A stretch of DNA of 5,759 bases, taken from contig CABSMZ010000124.1 of the NCBI GenBank assembly GCA_902478875.1, positions 1 through 5,759 on the forward strand. Direction: 5' to 3'. Source of the stretch: an uncultured Collinsella sp. (lineage in GTDB: Bacteria; Actinomycetota; Coriobacteriia; Coriobacteriales; Coriobacteriaceae). How positions within the stretch are numbered: the first letter of the stretch is position 1; each line of letters begins with the position of its first letter. Below are positions 5,610 to 5,759 of the stretch, piece by piece. Both the position numbers and the translations under genes were made by a program. Under the pieces are notes generated by a model. It was not told the DNA's origin. It saw only the letters and a list, made by a program, of their open reading frames with translations, and ran no database searches.

Positions 5610-5708
5610 AAACCCGCCAGAGCGGCAATCTGCCTTTCAACTTCGGCGGCATGACCAGAAGGTCAATGCCGCCTCGTTTCAAGGCACCTTGCTCGCTCTG
5701 GCGGGTTT
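5610..5708 (+). repeat. 99-nt nested inverted repeat downstream of pyrE (structured RNA, terminator or MITE-like element)
   Basis: The outer arms AAACCCGCCAGAGCG (5610-5624) and CGCTCTGGCGGGTTT (5694-5708) are perfect 15-bp complements. Inside, TGCCTT (5631-5636) pairs with AAGGCA (5681-5686). An inner 12-bp stem joins 5645-5656 to 5661-5673 with one bulged A and loop AGAA. The right outer arm ends in TTTT (5706-5709), so the + strand RNA could act as a large terminator. The minus strand would fold equally well and end in TTT. No ORF of note lies inside. Three stacked stems on one axis fit a structured RNA or a non-autonomous palindromic element; the sequence alone cannot separate these. Confidence 0.6.
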
Positions 5709-5759
5709 TCGCTCATATGACCCAATCCGCTGTCAAGAGCCACAATGGCCCCGCCGACC

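Noticed and set aside
5731..5736. TTGACA on the minus strand as a -35 box
   Set aside because: No acceptable -10 hexamer occurs 16-18 nt downstream, and the transcript would run straight into the palindrome.

Overview
The window comes from a high-GC, actinobacterial-type genome. The gene content, the strong GC-rich third-position bias and a hairpin repeat with the loop GGACAGGC(A/G) fit a gut member of the Coriobacteriia, most likely Collinsella or a close relative. This assignment rests on recognition and was not checked against a database. Three gene blocks are present.

1-1573 (+): two tandem, diverged paralogous lipoproteins share a 4-nt ATGA stop/start overlap and are probably one translationally coupled operon. 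The first 42 nt may be the end of a third copy. Their function is unknown. They converge on mgtA, and the gap between them holds a 17-bp hairpin (1579-1621) with A-rich and T-rich flanks, well placed as a bidirectional terminator.

1655-4888: a complete P3B-type Mg2+-translocating ATPase (mgtA, minus strand, 922 aa), followed by a 465-nt region dividing it from pyrE. This region is not empty. On the mgtA strand it reads, in order: a good sigma-70-type promoter (TTGACA-N17-AAGAAT, 4730-4758); a small stem-loop; a near-perfect Shine-Dalgarno with a 23-codon ORF (4592-4663); a second copy of the hairpin repeat (4506-4545); an 11-bp-period direct repeat (4489-4505); and the mgtA ribosome-binding site. 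The layout resembles an mRNA leader with an upstream ORF ahead of a Mg2+ transporter, but a one-base shift in an A5 run would turn the short ORF into a 61-aa one, so a decayed small gene is the main alternative.

4889-5759 (+): pyrE (orotate phosphoribosyltransferase, 226 aa), divergent from mgtA and apparently not in a pyr operon within this window. A 12-bp hairpin begins in its stop codon. Next comes a 99-nt nested inverted repeat (5610-5708) with a 15-bp perfect outer stem ending in TTTT, which could be a terminator, a structured RNA or a small MITE-like repeat. I see nothing supportable in 5709-5759.

The items most worth following up are the mgtA leader region, the two near-identical repeats flanking mgtA in direct orientation, the nested palindrome after pyrE, and altered polar residues in the putative cation-path helices of this MgtA.
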